Source: Leisingera sp. JC1
Lineage (GTDB): Bacteria; Pseudomonadota; Alphaproteobacteria; Rhodobacterales; Rhodobacteraceae
NCBI RefSeq assembly: GCF_001679925.1
Contig: NZ_LYUZ01000096.1
Coordinates: forward strand, 1-35,049
DNA: 35,049 nucleotides
Direction of reading: 5' to 3'
Position numbers and translations under genes: made by a program. Below, one piece after another: positions 6,958-17,592 of this stretch. Within the stretch, counting starts at the first letter, position 1; the number at the start of each line of letters is the position of its first letter. The notes below the pieces were generated by a model. It had not been told where the DNA came from. It ran no database searches and was given only the letters and a program-made list of their open reading frames with translations.

Positions 6958-6984
6958 TCTAAAGTTTGTTGCGGAGGGGTGCAA
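6958..6984 (-). promoter_or_regulatory. Probable tRNA-Gln promoter
   Basis: On the minus strand TTGCAC (6984-6979) and TTTAGA (6963-6958) are 15 nt apart, or 16 nt if TTAGAC is used. The proposed -10 ends 14 nt before the mature tRNA 5' end. Spacing is slightly short. Confidence 0.4.
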
Positions 6985-7202
6985 GAGGGTTTTTGAAAAA
7001 AAGTGCAGTTCTTTTTTGGGCCGCGCCTGAAATCTCCATCCGGCCGCATCAGCCGGTGCTGGAGGCACCAAGGGCGGTGGCGCAATATGACGCGTTTTCA
7101 AAGTGATAGAGCTGATTGTTGGGTGCCGGGGCAGCCGGTTCGTGAGGCAATGCGCGCGCCGGTTTAGCGCCCGGGACGGGGTGCTGCCCCGGACCGGGGA
7201 AG

Positions 7203-7224
7203 GCTGGCCTCTGGCGGGGCCAGC
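7203..7224 (-). terminator. Possible terminator after the CoA-transferase gene
   Basis: The gap 6985-7264 holds no gene. GCTGGCC (7203-7209) and GGCCAGC (7218-7224) form a 7-bp stem with an 8-nt loop, and a CCCCGG-A-CCGGGG dyad lies next to it. No T run follows on the minus strand. Confidence 0.25.
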
Positions 7225-7264
7225 TGTGGCAAAAGCTTGCTGCAAACGCCGGCAGAAACCCCGC

Positions 7265-9199
7265 TCAGCTGCCCCAGATTGCCTGCTGATGCGCTTCTTC
7301 TCCGCTTTCGAAGATATGCGGCTGGACGCCGCGGCTGGCGAGCTCGCCCTGCATCTTGAGGCGCATGAAAGCGCTGGTGGTATAGTGGGCGATCGAGGCC
7401 GAATGGGTCTCCAGCGTCCGGCCGACCGAGGCTGCGTAATCGTCCTGCAGGTCCTCGGCGATGCGGAAGCCGTTCTGGTTCATCACCATGCTGACATCCC
7501 GGCCGCTTCTGGCGAAGGCATCCCGCAGCACGCGGTCCAGATCCTCGACGTCCTGCTTCTTGCGGACGCTCCAGCCTTCAAGGTTGAGGAACATGGTGTG
7601 GCGGGCGGCGTCATAGGTGACGCGTTCGGAGAGGTTGAGGTTCAACAGGTCGTTCATCAGCCCCATCGGCTCATCCCGGAAGATGCGGGCATCCATCAGG
7701 GCGACGTTTTCGATGATTGGCTTGAACTCCATCTGGTCGAGGATGTCGCGCTGCAGGTCGATGCCGGGGGCGATCTCGATCAGTTCCAGTCCCTTGGGCG
7801 TCAGTTGCAGCACGCAGCGTTCGGTCACGTAAAGCACTGGCTGCGAGCGTTTGGAGGCGTAAGGCCCGGAGAAGGTGATCTGTTCTATCAGGCGCACGAA
7901 TTTCTTGTTGCGGCCTTCCTGGACGATGCGCAGTTCGCCGTTTTCCACCGCAACCTTCAGCCCGCCTGCGGTGAACGTGCCGGCAAAGACCACGGCGCGG
8001 GAGTTCTGGGAGATATTGATGAAACCGCCGCAGCCGTTCAGGCGGCCGCCGAAGCGGGAGGCGTTGACGCTGCCCTCTGCGTCGCATTCGGCCATACCGA
8101 GGCAGGTGAGGTCAAGCCCGCCGCCGTCGTAGAAGTCGAACATCTGGTTCTGGTCGATGATGGCGTCGGCATTGGCGGAGGAGCCGAAACTGGAGCCACC
8201 CGCCAGCACCCCGCCAACCGCACCGGCCTCGGTGGTGAGGGTGATATAGGGGGTGGCTTTTTCCTCATTTGCCACAGCCGCAACTCCATCGGGCGCGCCG
8301 ACGCCTAGATTCACGGCGCCGTTGGGCGGCAGTTCAAAGGCGGCGCGGCGGGCGATGATCTTGCGCTGGTCCAGCGGCATCTTGGCGATGCCCTCGACCG
8401 GCACCCGGATTTCGCCGGACAGCGCGGGATTATGCTGCACGCCGTAATTCATCCTGTGCATTTCCGGATCATCTGCGACGCAGACACAGTCTACCAGCAG
8501 GCCGGGGATCTTCACGTCCTTGGGTTTGATCGAGCCATCCTCGACGATGCGTTCCACCTGGGCGATGACGATGCCGCCGTTGTTGTGGGCCGCCATTGCC
8601 TGGGCCAGGCAGTCCAGCGTCAGCGCCTCGCGCTCCATGCTGATATTGCCGGATCGGTCGGCGCTGGTGCCGCGGATGAAAGCGACGTCGATCTTGGTGG
8701 CCTTGTAGAACAGCCATTCCTCGCCATCGACTTCGTGGTAGCGGACGATGTCCTCCTCGGTCACCTTGTTGACCTTGCCGCCGCCGTGGCGCGGGTCGAC
8801 ATAGGTGTGCAGGCCGACCTTGGAGAACAGGCCGGGCTGGCCGGCGGCGCAGGCGCGGTAGAGCTGCGAGATCACCCCCTGGGGCAGGTTGTAGCCGCAG
8901 ATCTTGTTCTCCTGCGCGGCCTGGGCGACCTTGGGCATGCGGCCGAAGTTGCCGGCAATCACCCGGCGCAAGAGGCCGTCGTGATGCAGCCGCCCGGTGC
9001 CCAGTCCCTTACTGTCGCCGGCGCCTGCGCACATGATCAGAGTAAGGTCGCGGGGGGCGCCTTCTGCCAGGAAGCGTTTCTCCAGCGCGGCGTGCAGCAT
9101 TTCCGGGATGCAGCTTTGGACAAAGCCGGTGGTGGTCACGACGTCGCCGTCACGGATCAGCGCCATCGCCTGTTCGGTGGTAGTTGTCTTGTCTTTCAT
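7265..9199 (-). CDS. Acyl-CoA:acetate/propionate CoA-transferase family enzyme
   Basis: A 644-aa fused alpha-beta CoA-transferase. The start is ATG at 9197-9199, with GGAGGAA 8 nt upstream; frame upstream of it shows no homology. The N-terminal half begins MKDKTTTTEQAMALIRDGDVV and has a glycine-rich RGTSADRSGNISMEREA segment. The second half has GVGAPDGVA (300-308) and the catalytic-glutamate motif TTEAGAVGG with E324, the residue that forms the glutamyl-CoA thioester in YdiF/Pct-type enzymes. These interconvert short-chain acyl-CoA and acetate or propionate. The protein is about 110 residues longer than YdiF; the extra C-terminus (from about 535) includes YDAARHTMFLNLEGWSVR and probably forms an added domain. 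It is monocistronic by spacing. The exact acyl substrate cannot be read from sequence. Confidence 0.8.
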   Translation of the reverse strand: MKDKTTTTEQAMALIRDGDVVTTTGFVQSCIPEMLHAALEKRFLAEGAPRDLTLIMCAGAGDSKGLGTGRLHHDGLLRRVIAGNFGRMPKVAQAAQENKICGYNLPQGVISQLYRACAAGQPGLFSKVGLHTYVDPRHGGGKVNKVTEEDIVRYHEVDGEEWLFYKATKIDVAFIRGTSADRSGNISMEREALTLDCLAQAMAAHNNGGIVIAQVERIVEDGSIKPKDVKIPGLLVDCVCVADDPEMHRMNYGVQHNPALSGEIRVPVEGIAKMPLDQRKIIARRAAFELPPNGAVNLGVGAPDGVAAVANEEKATPYITLTTEAGAVGGVLAGGSSFGSSANADAIIDQNQMFDFYDGGGLDLTCLGMAECDAEGSVNASRFGGRLNGCGGFINISQNSRAVVFAGTFTAGGLKVAVENGELRIVQEGRNKKFVRLIEQITFSGPYASKRSQPVLYVTERCVLQLTPKGLELIEIAPGIDLQRDILDQMEFKPIIENVALMDARIFRDEPMGLMNDLLNLNLSERVTYDAARHTMFLNLEGWSVRKKQDVEDLDRVLRDAFARSGRDVSMVMNQNGFRIAEDLQDDYAASVGRTLETHSASIAHYTTSAFMRLKMQGELASRGVQPHIFESGEEAHQQAIWGS

Positions 9200-9571
9200 G
9201 GCGGCGCTTCCTCCCCGATGCCGGTTGCCCTCCGCGGGGGCTTTGCAGCCGCACGGAAATCTGGTCAGGGATGTTAGGCGGGTGCCGCGGCGCTGCTGTC
9301 CTTTGATTGCGTCAGCGGACAGGGGAGTTACGACATCGCGCCGGGCGGTGCGATGCTGAAGTTTCCGATTGGCGGCAGTGTTTTCCAGATTGGGGCTGCC
9401 TGTATACTGCGGCCGGCTGAAATAGGCGGAAAAAGGCTTGCACCCGCTGCTGGCAACAGAGCTTGGAGAACCCATAGCTGGGCGTAAAACAGGGGATTGC
9501 CGGCCTTGCGCCTGTGCGGACCCGCAGCGCCGGAGAGAGCTTTTAAAACGCAGGCCGTGTCAGCGAAAACG
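9200..9571. other. Intergenic region between CoA-transferase and hybrid kinase
   Basis: A 372-bp stretch with no convincing gene. It must contain the CoA-transferase promoter and the end of the kinase transcript. I see no clear -35/-10 pair and no strong hairpin with a T run. Confidence 0.5.
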
Positions 9572-11935
<2,364 letters not shown>

Positions 11936-11960
11936 GCGTGATGTCCCTCAGCCGTGCGCA

Positions 11961-12956
11961 TCAGTTGGCCGGCAGGATTGGGGTTGGCACGTTGGTCCCG
12001 GTGTCCGTCAGCGTTGCCAGGAAAGCGATGAGATCCTCAGTGTCGCCTTCTTCCAGGCTGAAACCTTCGATGTCTGAAGTTCTGGCAATTCCTGCGTTGC
12101 CGCCAGCGGAATAGTGGCGGATCACCTCTTCCAGGGAAATCAAAGTGCCATCATGCATGAAGGGCGCCCGCAGCACGATATTGCGCAGGCCCGGGGTTTT
12201 GAAACGGAAGTTCTGGCCGGGGTCGGGTGGAACCAGACCGCCGCCGCCCAGATCACTGGTCGGCAGGCCGATGTCATGCATCTGGTTGTCGGTGAACATC
12301 CAGCCGGTGTGGCACGATGCGCAGTTCGCTTTGCCGGTGAAGAGAGCAAAGCCGCGTTTGGCGGCGTCGGATACGGCCGTTTCATCACCTTCCACCCAGC
12401 GGTCGAAACTGGCGACACCGCTGACGATTGTCCGCTGGTACATGGCTAACGCCTTCAGCACGCTTTCCTTGCGGATGCCTTGGCCCGGGAACAGGCGGTC
12501 GAACCAGATTCTGTAATCCTCAACCGCGGACAGCCGTTCGGTGATCCCTTCAAATGTGGCGTTCATTTCATCCGGGGCTGTGATCGGCGCGGCGGCCTGT
12601 TCTTCCAGGCTTGTGGCGCGCCCGTCCCAGAACAGCGGCGTGATCCACGCGGCATTCAGGATCGTCGGTGTGTGACGGCGGATCGGCGTGCCGGCAGCAC
12701 CTCTGGCCTTGGGCACCGGAACTTCCCACCCGAAAGAGGGGCTGTGGCAACTGGAACAGCTGATATTCTGGCCGCCGGAAAGGCGCGGATCAAAGAACAG
12801 CATTTTGCCAAGGGTGGCAATTTCGCGGTTGTAGGGAGCGTCTTCGGGAAAGGGCACGGTTTGCGGGCGCTGGAACGCTTCAAGCCCGGCCGCCTGGGCC
12901 AGGCTTTGGAAAGTCCAAAATAGCAGCGGTGCCAGGACAGCAGCTTTCCACCGCAT
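11961..12956 (-). CDS. Periplasmic dihaem cytochrome c peroxidase/MauG-family protein
   Basis: A 331-aa exported dihaem protein. A signal peptide covers about 1-22 (RWK then a hydrophobic stretch, cleavage near AQAAG). Haem c sites are C67-S-S-C70-H71 and C212-A-S-C215-H216. M267 in PFMHDGT is the likely axial Met of the high-potential haem, and the CCP-type region RHTPTILNAAW is present. Bacterial CCPs reduce periplasmic hydrogen peroxide with electrons from c-type cytochromes; MauG relatives oxidise protein side chains instead, and sequence alone does not separate the two. GGAGG lies before the ATG. It is 25 bp upstream of the hybrid kinase and 99 bp downstream of nnrS on the same strand, so a three-gene transcript is possible. 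Confidence 0.85.
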   Translation of the reverse strand: MRWKAAVLAPLLFWTFQSLAQAAGLEAFQRPQTVPFPEDAPYNREIATLGKMLFFDPRLSGGQNISCSSCHSPSFGWEVPVPKARGAAGTPIRRHTPTILNAAWITPLFWDGRATSLEEQAAAPITAPDEMNATFEGITERLSAVEDYRIWFDRLFPGQGIRKESVLKALAMYQRTIVSGVASFDRWVEGDETAVSDAAKRGFALFTGKANCASCHTGWMFTDNQMHDIGLPTSDLGGGGLVPPDPGQNFRFKTPGLRNIVLRAPFMHDGTLISLEEVIRHYSAGGNAGIARTSDIEGFSLEEGDTEDLIAFLATLTDTGTNVPTPILPAN

Positions 12957-13055
12957 TCAGGACCTCCTCCTCGTTTCCCGCAACCTTGTTAACCGGAAAG
13001 CCATCATCTGAGAAGGCCGTTAAGATATCGTGAGCTGTGCTCTGTCGGCTGCGGT

Positions 13056-14264
13056 TTATGACGCAGCCGGAGCGGGCTTGCCGGAGACTTTCTTGGGGCC
13101 AAGCCGCCGGGTGACAAGCCAAGGGCCGGCTTTCAGCACCATCAGCGCGAACCCGGCGGTCCAAAGTATAGCGGAGAGCGCGATCCCATCCAGTCCTGCA
13201 GTCAGTCCGCTACTGCCGGCAACGCGCGCTGCGGCAGCACCCAGCAGCAGCATGAAGGCTAGGGACAGGGCAGGGCCGGCAGCCAGCGGCCGGCCGCTAT
13301 GGCCCATGGTGGCGCGCATCATCACCGCCAGAGTCATGCCGCCGATGGCACCAATGCCAAGTATATGTGCCGCCGCAGCCGGTTCCAGCAATCCATAGGG
13401 GACGCCGGCTGCTGCGATCAGCCCGGCAGGCACCAGCGCATAGGCCAGGTGCAGCATCAGCAGCAACGGATCCGGCAGGGTCGCCAGGCTGCGCCAGCGC
13501 GCCAGCCGCACCGCGTGCAGCACACCAGCCGCCAGCAGCAGAGCACCGCTGACTGCGGCCCAGGGCGCGGCGGTCCAGGCCAGCAGGGCCGCCGCGCCGC
13601 TAACCAGCGTGACTGCGTCGAATTTTCCGAAGGGCACCGGCATTTTTTCTGCACCGTGTCTGGCCAGCCAGTTGCGGGTGAAGCTGGGAATGATCCGGCC
13701 GCCAATCAGCATGATCAGGAAGATTAGCACTGCAATGCCCAGACGGCGCGAGACATCTGCCGCACCTTCGGTCATGGCCTCGATGTGGAAACAGGCGTTG
13801 GCGATGCCCAGCAGAGTGACAGGCACCAGGACCTTGAGGTTGCGCCAGTTCTCACCAGCGATGATCTCACGTGCGATCATGGCAATCACAGCGGCCAGGA
13901 AGGCACAGTCCACGACCATCACCCCCAGCGCGGGCAGCCCCAGCCAGCCCGCCGCCGCGAGCCGGCCCAGCAGCCACAGGCCGGACAGCAGCGCCAGCGG
14001 CAGCCCGCGTGCAGGCATCCGGCCGGTCCAGTTCGGCACTGCGGTGAACAGGAACCCTGCCACCACGGCGGCGCCGTATCCGAAGATCATTTCGTGGATG
14101 TGCCAGTCGGTTGCAAGGAACGGGCCGGAATACTCCAGAGTGCCGCGCCAGATCAGCAGCCAGGCAGGGATTGCCACCAGTGCAAACAGGCAGGCACCCA
14201 GAAAGAACGGCCGGAAGCCGAAGGAAAAGAGAACAGGTCCAGTGTAGTCGGTTCGCGCAGCCAT
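13056..14264 (-). CDS. nnrS: NnrS family haem-copper membrane protein
   Basis: A 402-aa polytopic protein with about 12 hydrophobic segments. The start is ATG at 14262-14264 (MAARTDYTGPVLFSFGFRPFF), because GGGAGG lies about 5 nt upstream; the frame extends 14 codons further without support. Family marks are the N-terminal FSFGFRPFF, WHIHEMIFGYGAAVVAGFLFTAVPNWTGR with histidines that may bind metal, and GGRIIPSFTRNWL. NnrS proteins occur with nitrite and NO reductases under NnrR/Dnr control and protect against NO and nitrosative stress. The gene is divergent from the Dnr-type regulator and 2.9 kb from norCBQD, consistent with this role. A strong hairpin lies in its leader. Confidence 0.9.
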   Translation of the reverse strand: MAARTDYTGPVLFSFGFRPFFLGACLFALVAIPAWLLIWRGTLEYSGPFLATDWHIHEMIFGYGAAVVAGFLFTAVPNWTGRMPARGLPLALLSGLWLLGRLAAAGWLGLPALGVMVVDCAFLAAVIAMIAREIIAGENWRNLKVLVPVTLLGIANACFHIEAMTEGAADVSRRLGIAVLIFLIMLIGGRIIPSFTRNWLARHGAEKMPVPFGKFDAVTLVSGAAALLAWTAAPWAAVSGALLLAAGVLHAVRLARWRSLATLPDPLLLMLHLAYALVPAGLIAAAGVPYGLLEPAAAAHILGIGAIGGMTLAVMMRATMGHSGRPLAAGPALSLAFMLLLGAAAARVAGSSGLTAGLDGIALSAILWTAGFALMVLKAGPWLVTRRLGPKKVSGKPAPAAS

Positions 14265-14294
14265 CACGGCCTCCCAGCGTCCTGGCAGATGAAA

Positions 14295-14325
14295 GGCGGG
14301 CGGCACTGGTCAGGTGCCGCCCGCC
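14295..14325 (-). other. Perfect 12-bp stem-loop in the nnrS leader
   Basis: GGCGGGCGGCAC (14295-14306) and GTGCCGCCCGCC (14314-14325) are exact inverse complements around a 7-nt loop. The hairpin ends 30 bp upstream of the nnrS start on its coding strand. There is no T run on either strand, so it is more likely an mRNA leader structure than a terminator. The rest of 14265-14505 holds no gene. Confidence 0.5.
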
Positions 14326-14505
14326 GGTCCGGCGCAAGGGACGCAATCTTTTGCCGGACCCCGTGGATCAGCACCGGCGGGCAGGGGAGAGGGAGGCTCC
14401 CCGGATCCGGATTTCCGATTTTCCCGCACGGTTGTTTCCTCCGGCGTCACTATGCGATAACGGCAGAGCGACCTCTTTGTCCTTCAGCAAACTTGCGGTG
14501 CATTC

Positions 14506-15201
14506 TTGTCCAAGCTCGATGAAAGCCTTCTGACCGGGCTGCCGCCCTTCAGCCTCCTGGAGCGCAGCCAGATCCGTGAAATCCTCGATCAGGCGCTGCC
14601 CAAGCGGTATGACGAGGGAGCGGAGATTTTTCACGAAGGCCATGACGCAGAGCGGTTCCATCTGCTTTTGGACGGCTACATCCGGGTGGTGAAAACCACC
14701 GAGGGCGGCGAGCAGATCATCGCGCTGCACATTTCCCCCGGCCAGCTGTTCGGTATTGCGCCTGCCCTGAACCGGGACACCTATCCGGCGACCGCTGTGG
14801 CGGCCTCGGAATCATTGGCGCTGTCCTGGCCGGTGCGGTTGTGGGGGGAGTTCACCGCCAACTACCAAGGCTTTGCCACGGAGAGCTACAACACCCTGGG
14901 CCAGCGGCTGGGGGAGATGCAGACCCGCATCACCGAACTGGCCACACAGGCGGTGGAGCAGCGGGTGGCGGCGGCGCTGTTGCGGATGGTGACCCAATCG
15001 GGCCGCAAGGTGGAGGAGGGGATCGAGATCGCCTTCCCGGTGACCCGACGCAATATTTCCGAGATGACCGGCACCACGCTGCACACCGTGAGCCGCCTGC
15101 TGTCGGCCTGGGAAAAGGACGGTATCGTGCACTCCACCCGCAAGCACATTGTGGTTACGGCCCCGCACAGGCTGGTGGTTCTGAGCGGGGCGCAAGGCTA
15201 G
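14506..15201 (+). CDS. Crp/Fnr-family regulator of the Dnr/NnrR type
   Basis: A 231-aa regulator with an N-terminal cyclic-nucleotide-binding-like beta-barrel (about 10-125; FLLLDGYIRV-like strand HLLLDGYIRVVKTTEGGEQI), a long dimerisation helix, and a C-terminal winged helix-turn-helix (TRRNISEMTGTTLHTVSRLLSAWEKDGIV). There is no N-terminal cysteine cluster, so it is not an Fe-S Fnr; the context points to an NO-responsive Dnr/NnrR. The only in-frame start after a stop at 14458 is TTG at 14506, giving the family-like MSKLDESLLTGLPPF; no clear ribosome site precedes it. It is divergent from nnrS and near norCBQD, whose upstream box it may bind. Confidence 0.85.
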   Translation: MSKLDESLLTGLPPFSLLERSQIREILDQALPKRYDEGAEIFHEGHDAERFHLLLDGYIRVVKTTEGGEQIIALHISPGQLFGIAPALNRDTYPATAVAASESLALSWPVRLWGEFTANYQGFATESYNTLGQRLGEMQTRITELATQAVEQRVAAALLRMVTQSGRKVEEGIEIAFPVTRRNISEMTGTTLHTVSRLLSAWEKDGIVHSTRKHIVVTAPHRLVVLSGAQG

Positions 15202-15215
15202 GGGGACAGGCCCCT

Positions 15216-15249
15216 CGCATCATCTGCCGCGGCCGCGGCGTGTGATGCG
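15216..15249. terminator. Bidirectional hairpin between converging dnr-type and chemoreceptor genes
   Basis: CGCATCA (15216-15222) pairs with TGATGCG (15243-15249). The interior contains a perfect 14-bp palindrome GCCGCGGCCGCGGC (15226-15239). It fills the 49-bp gap between two convergent stop codons, as expected of a shared terminator, although there is no T run. Confidence 0.55.
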
Positions 15250-15250
15250 G

Positions 15251-16663
15251 TCAGAAGTTGTCCCATCCCTGGGCCATAGGCAGATCTTCCTCTGCAAAAG
15301 CCGTTTCGGGCCGGGAGACAGGCGCAGTCGGCGTTCTTGCCATAACCGCCGGTTCGGCGCCCTCGCTGCCATCCTTGAACCTGGAAACCTCTTGGGTCAG
15401 ATGGCCGGCATCGTTGGACAGCATCTGGCTTGCGGCTGAGGTCTGTTCGACCATAGCTGCGTTCTGCTGGGTGACCTGATCAAGCTGCGAAACACCCTGG
15501 TTGATCTCGGTCAGCGCGGTTGACTGCTCGGAAGCGCCGGTTGCGATATCCTGGATGTGCTCTGAGATCGTGGCGACGCTCTTGATGATCTGCTGCAGTT
15601 CTTCGCCGGACTTGCCAACAAGATCGACGCCTGTGGCAACCTGCCGGTTGCTTTCTCCGATCAGCTGCTTGATTTCACCCGCTGCTTCTGCAGAGCGCTG
15701 GGCCAGCGCGCGGACCTCGGAAGCAACAACTGCGAACCCGCGGCCGGCCTCACCGGCCCGTGCGGCCTCAACACCGGCGTTCAGCGCCAGAAGATTGGTC
15801 TGGAACGCAATGTCGTCGATGACACCGATGATTTTCGAGATCTGCTCAGAAGAGCTTTCGATTTGCGCCATTGCGTCAATTGCGCTGCTCACGACCTCGC
15901 CGCTGCGTTCCGCAGATGTTTTGGCTTCTGTTACGATGCCTTCCACTTTCCGGGCGCCTTCGGCGGAGGCTTTAACAGTTGCTGACAGCTGTTCTATGGC
16001 CGCGGCCGTTTCTTCCAGGGTGGCGGCCTGGCTTTCGGTCCGCTGGGACAGATTGCCTGCGGCTTGCGAAATTTCCTCCGCGGTGCGTCCGACCGCGGAG
16101 GACACTTGCTTGACCGTTCTTACAGACGAGCTGAGCTGCTCAAGCGAGTGGTTGAATGTCTTCCCGAGGGTGCCGACATCCGGAAGATCGGAAACCGTAA
16201 CCCGGTGGGTCAGATTGCCTCCGCTGAGTTCATGAAGGCCATCTCCGATCTCATCCAACGCGCGGCGGCGGGCGGTGATGTCGGAGGCAACTTTCACCAC
16301 TCTCACTACCTTGCCCTCTTCACTTTCTACAGGGGCATAGGTCGCCTGAATCCAGATTGTTTCACCGGACTTTGTCACACGCGGAAACTGGTCCGTGAAC
16401 ACTCTGCCGCTGGCTAGATCCGACCAGAAAGTTTTGTAGTCATTGGATGCGACCAGTTCCGGAGCGACAAACATGGAATGGTGTTTTCCCTGGATTTCCT
16501 CCAGGCCATATCCCAATGCGCCAAGAAAGTTCTGGTTCGCGGTGATGATCGTGCCGTCCGGGTGGAACTGAATGGTCGCCTGTGTGCGGTCAACCATTCC
16601 GGCAATGATTGCGGTGGTGTCGTCTGTTTCAGTCGATTGCGACTTTTTTCTCGTAAAAAACAC
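15251..16663 (-). CDS. Soluble PAS-domain methyl-accepting chemotaxis protein
   Basis: A 470-aa chemoreceptor with no membrane segment, so it is cytoplasmic. GTG at 16661-16663 is the start, with GGAG 8 nt upstream. An N-terminal PAS domain (about 22-132; [34 protein letters not shown], ending [11 protein letters not shown]) resembles Aer/PAS_3-type sensors of oxygen or redox state. A short HAMP-like stretch (about 135-185) leads to the signalling hairpin, whose tip is [20 protein letters not shown]...[19 protein letters not shown]. The C-terminus ends QGWDNF, matching the xWxxF pentapeptide that tethers CheR and CheB, after a flexible linker. No che genes are nearby. Its position between the Dnr gene and norC suggests behaviour linked to respiratory or NO conditions; this is inferred. 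Confidence 0.85.
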   Translation of the reverse strand: MFFTRKKSQSTETDDTTAIIAGMVDRTQATIQFHPDGTIITANQNFLGALGYGLEEIQGKHHSMFVAPELVASNDYKTFWSDLASGRVFTDQFPRVTKSGETIWIQATYAPVESEEGKVVRVVKVASDITARRRALDEIGDGLHELSGGNLTHRVTVSDLPDVGTLGKTFNHSLEQLSSSVRTVKQVSSAVGRTAEEISQAAGNLSQRTESQAATLEETAAAIEQLSATVKASAEGARKVEGIVTEAKTSAERSGEVVSSAIDAMAQIESSSEQISKIIGVIDDIAFQTNLLALNAGVEAARAGEAGRGFAVVASEVRALAQRSAEAAGEIKQLIGESNRQVATGVDLVGKSGEELQQIIKSVATISEHIQDIATGASEQSTALTEINQGVSQLDQVTQQNAAMVEQTSAASQMLSNDAGHLTQEVSRFKDGSEGAEPAVMARTPTAPVSRPETAFAEEDLPMAQGWDNF

Positions 16664-16793
16664 TAGCTTTACTCCAAGGATTGCTGGGTCTCATTCCTCT
16701 GGATCAAAAGTCATATCGCAAAAATAGAATAAAAAAGTTAATGCGCCCTGAGGCACTGGTCAGCCTTGCAGCTGCCGCCCGGTCAGTGAGGCT

Positions 16794-17003
16794 TCAAGCC
16801 TTAGCGGCGTTCCTCAAGCTTTCCCGGAACGCCATCTCCTCCAGCCCGTATTCTTCGCAGGCATCAATCAGCGTGTGAAAGGGAGCAATCGGGCAGCCAG
16901 GGCAGAGCATCTGGCGGTTCATGAACTCGCCCGCACAGGCGGGCCAATAGTGGAACAGTTCCGAAAGCGGCAGGTCGGGATTGTCGAAATCAGGGCGGCG
17001 CAT
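16794..17003 (-). CDS. DUF1858-like redox-disulfide mini-protein
   Basis: A 69-aa protein starting at ATG 17001-17003, because AAGGAGG is 6 nt upstream; an in-frame ATG at 17007-17009 abuts the ribosome site. The core LSELFHYWPACAGEFMNRQMLCPGCPIAPFHTLIDACEEYGLE matches the DUF1858 / hybrid-cluster-protein-associated domain, with CPGCP as the redox cysteine pair. Related domains occur with Hcp, ScdA/YtfE repair proteins and nitrosative-stress genes. It is divergent from norC across a 123-bp gap that holds an FNR/Dnr-like box, so it is probably co-regulated with NO reductase. A role in NO or Fe-S chemistry is an inference. Confidence 0.75.
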   Translation of the reverse strand: MRRPDFDNPDLPLSELFHYWPACAGEFMNRQMLCPGCPIAPFHTLIDACEEYGLEEMAFRESLRNAAKA

Positions 17004-17051
17004 GGGCATCCTCCTTTTCCTGCATCCTGCGTGCAGCAATGGGCGCGGTCT

Positions 17052-17065
17052 TTGCGCTTGGACAA
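17052..17065. promoter_or_regulatory. Fnr/Dnr-type operator upstream of norC
   Basis: TTGCGCTTGGACAA fits the TTG-N8-CAA layout of Fnr/Dnr/NnrR boxes. It is centred about 68 bp before the norC ATG, compatible with activation at about -41.5 of a start site near 17100. The same box could act on the divergent DUF1858 gene. Confidence 0.5.
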
Positions 17066-17126
17066 TATCCGCGGCAGTGCGCGGGTTTAGGCAGAATGCA
17101 TCCGCAACTGTACTCAGGACCGCGAT

Positions 17127-17579
17127 ATGTCAGAGATACTTACTAAGTCGCGGGCCAGGAACGTGTTCTACGGAGGCTCCTTGTTCTTCGTCGTCGTGTT
17201 CGTGGCCATGACCGCGCACAGCCACCGCTATATCACCCAAACATCCACCGCTGGCATGGAGCTGACCGACGAGGTGCGCCAGGGGAAACATGTGTGGGAG
17301 CGCCACTCCTGCATCAACTGCCACACGCTGCACGGCGAGGGCGCCTATTTTGCCCCCGAAGTGGGCAATGTGATGACCCGCTGGGGTGTGCTGGACGACC
17401 CGGAAGGCGCCTATGAAATGCTGGATGGCTGGATGAAATCGCAGCCCTCCGGCGTCGAGGGCCGCCGCCAGATGCCGTTCTTTGAGCTGACGGAAGAAGA
17501 GACCAGGGCCTTGTCCGAATTCCTGCGCTGGGCGGATCAGACCGACACCCAGAACTGGCCGCCGAACGACGCGGGCTGA
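17127..17579 (+). CDS. norC: Nitric oxide reductase subunit C
   Basis: A 150-aa membrane-anchored cytochrome c. One N-terminal transmembrane helix (about 14-31) is followed by the haem motif C62-I-N-C65-H66 in RHSCINCHTLHGEGAYFAPEVGNV and an axial Met candidate M116 in RRQMPFF. NorC passes electrons from periplasmic donors to the catalytic NorB subunit. AGGA is 7 nt before the ATG. It is the first gene of the norCBQD operon, 62 bp behind the Fnr/Dnr-like box, and is followed by norB after 13 bp. Confidence 0.95.
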   Translation: MSEILTKSRARNVFYGGSLFFVVVFVAMTAHSHRYITQTSTAGMELTDEVRQGKHVWERHSCINCHTLHGEGAYFAPEVGNVMTRWGVLDDPEGAYEMLDGWMKSQPSGVEGRRQMPFFELTEEETRALSEFLRWADQTDTQNWPPNDAG

Positions 17580-17592
17580 GGGGAGAAAAACA

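Noticed and set aside
7103-8308. A 401-codon plus-strand frame over the CoA-transferase gene
   Set aside because: It is antisense to a clear enzyme with catalytic motifs and has low-complexity composition; no ribosome site.
14477-14490. TTGTCCTTCAGCAA, a second TTG-N8-CAA match before the Dnr-type gene
   Set aside because: It lies only 16 bp before the TTG start, too close to activate that gene, and half-sites are imperfect. It could be a repressor site but chance is as likely.
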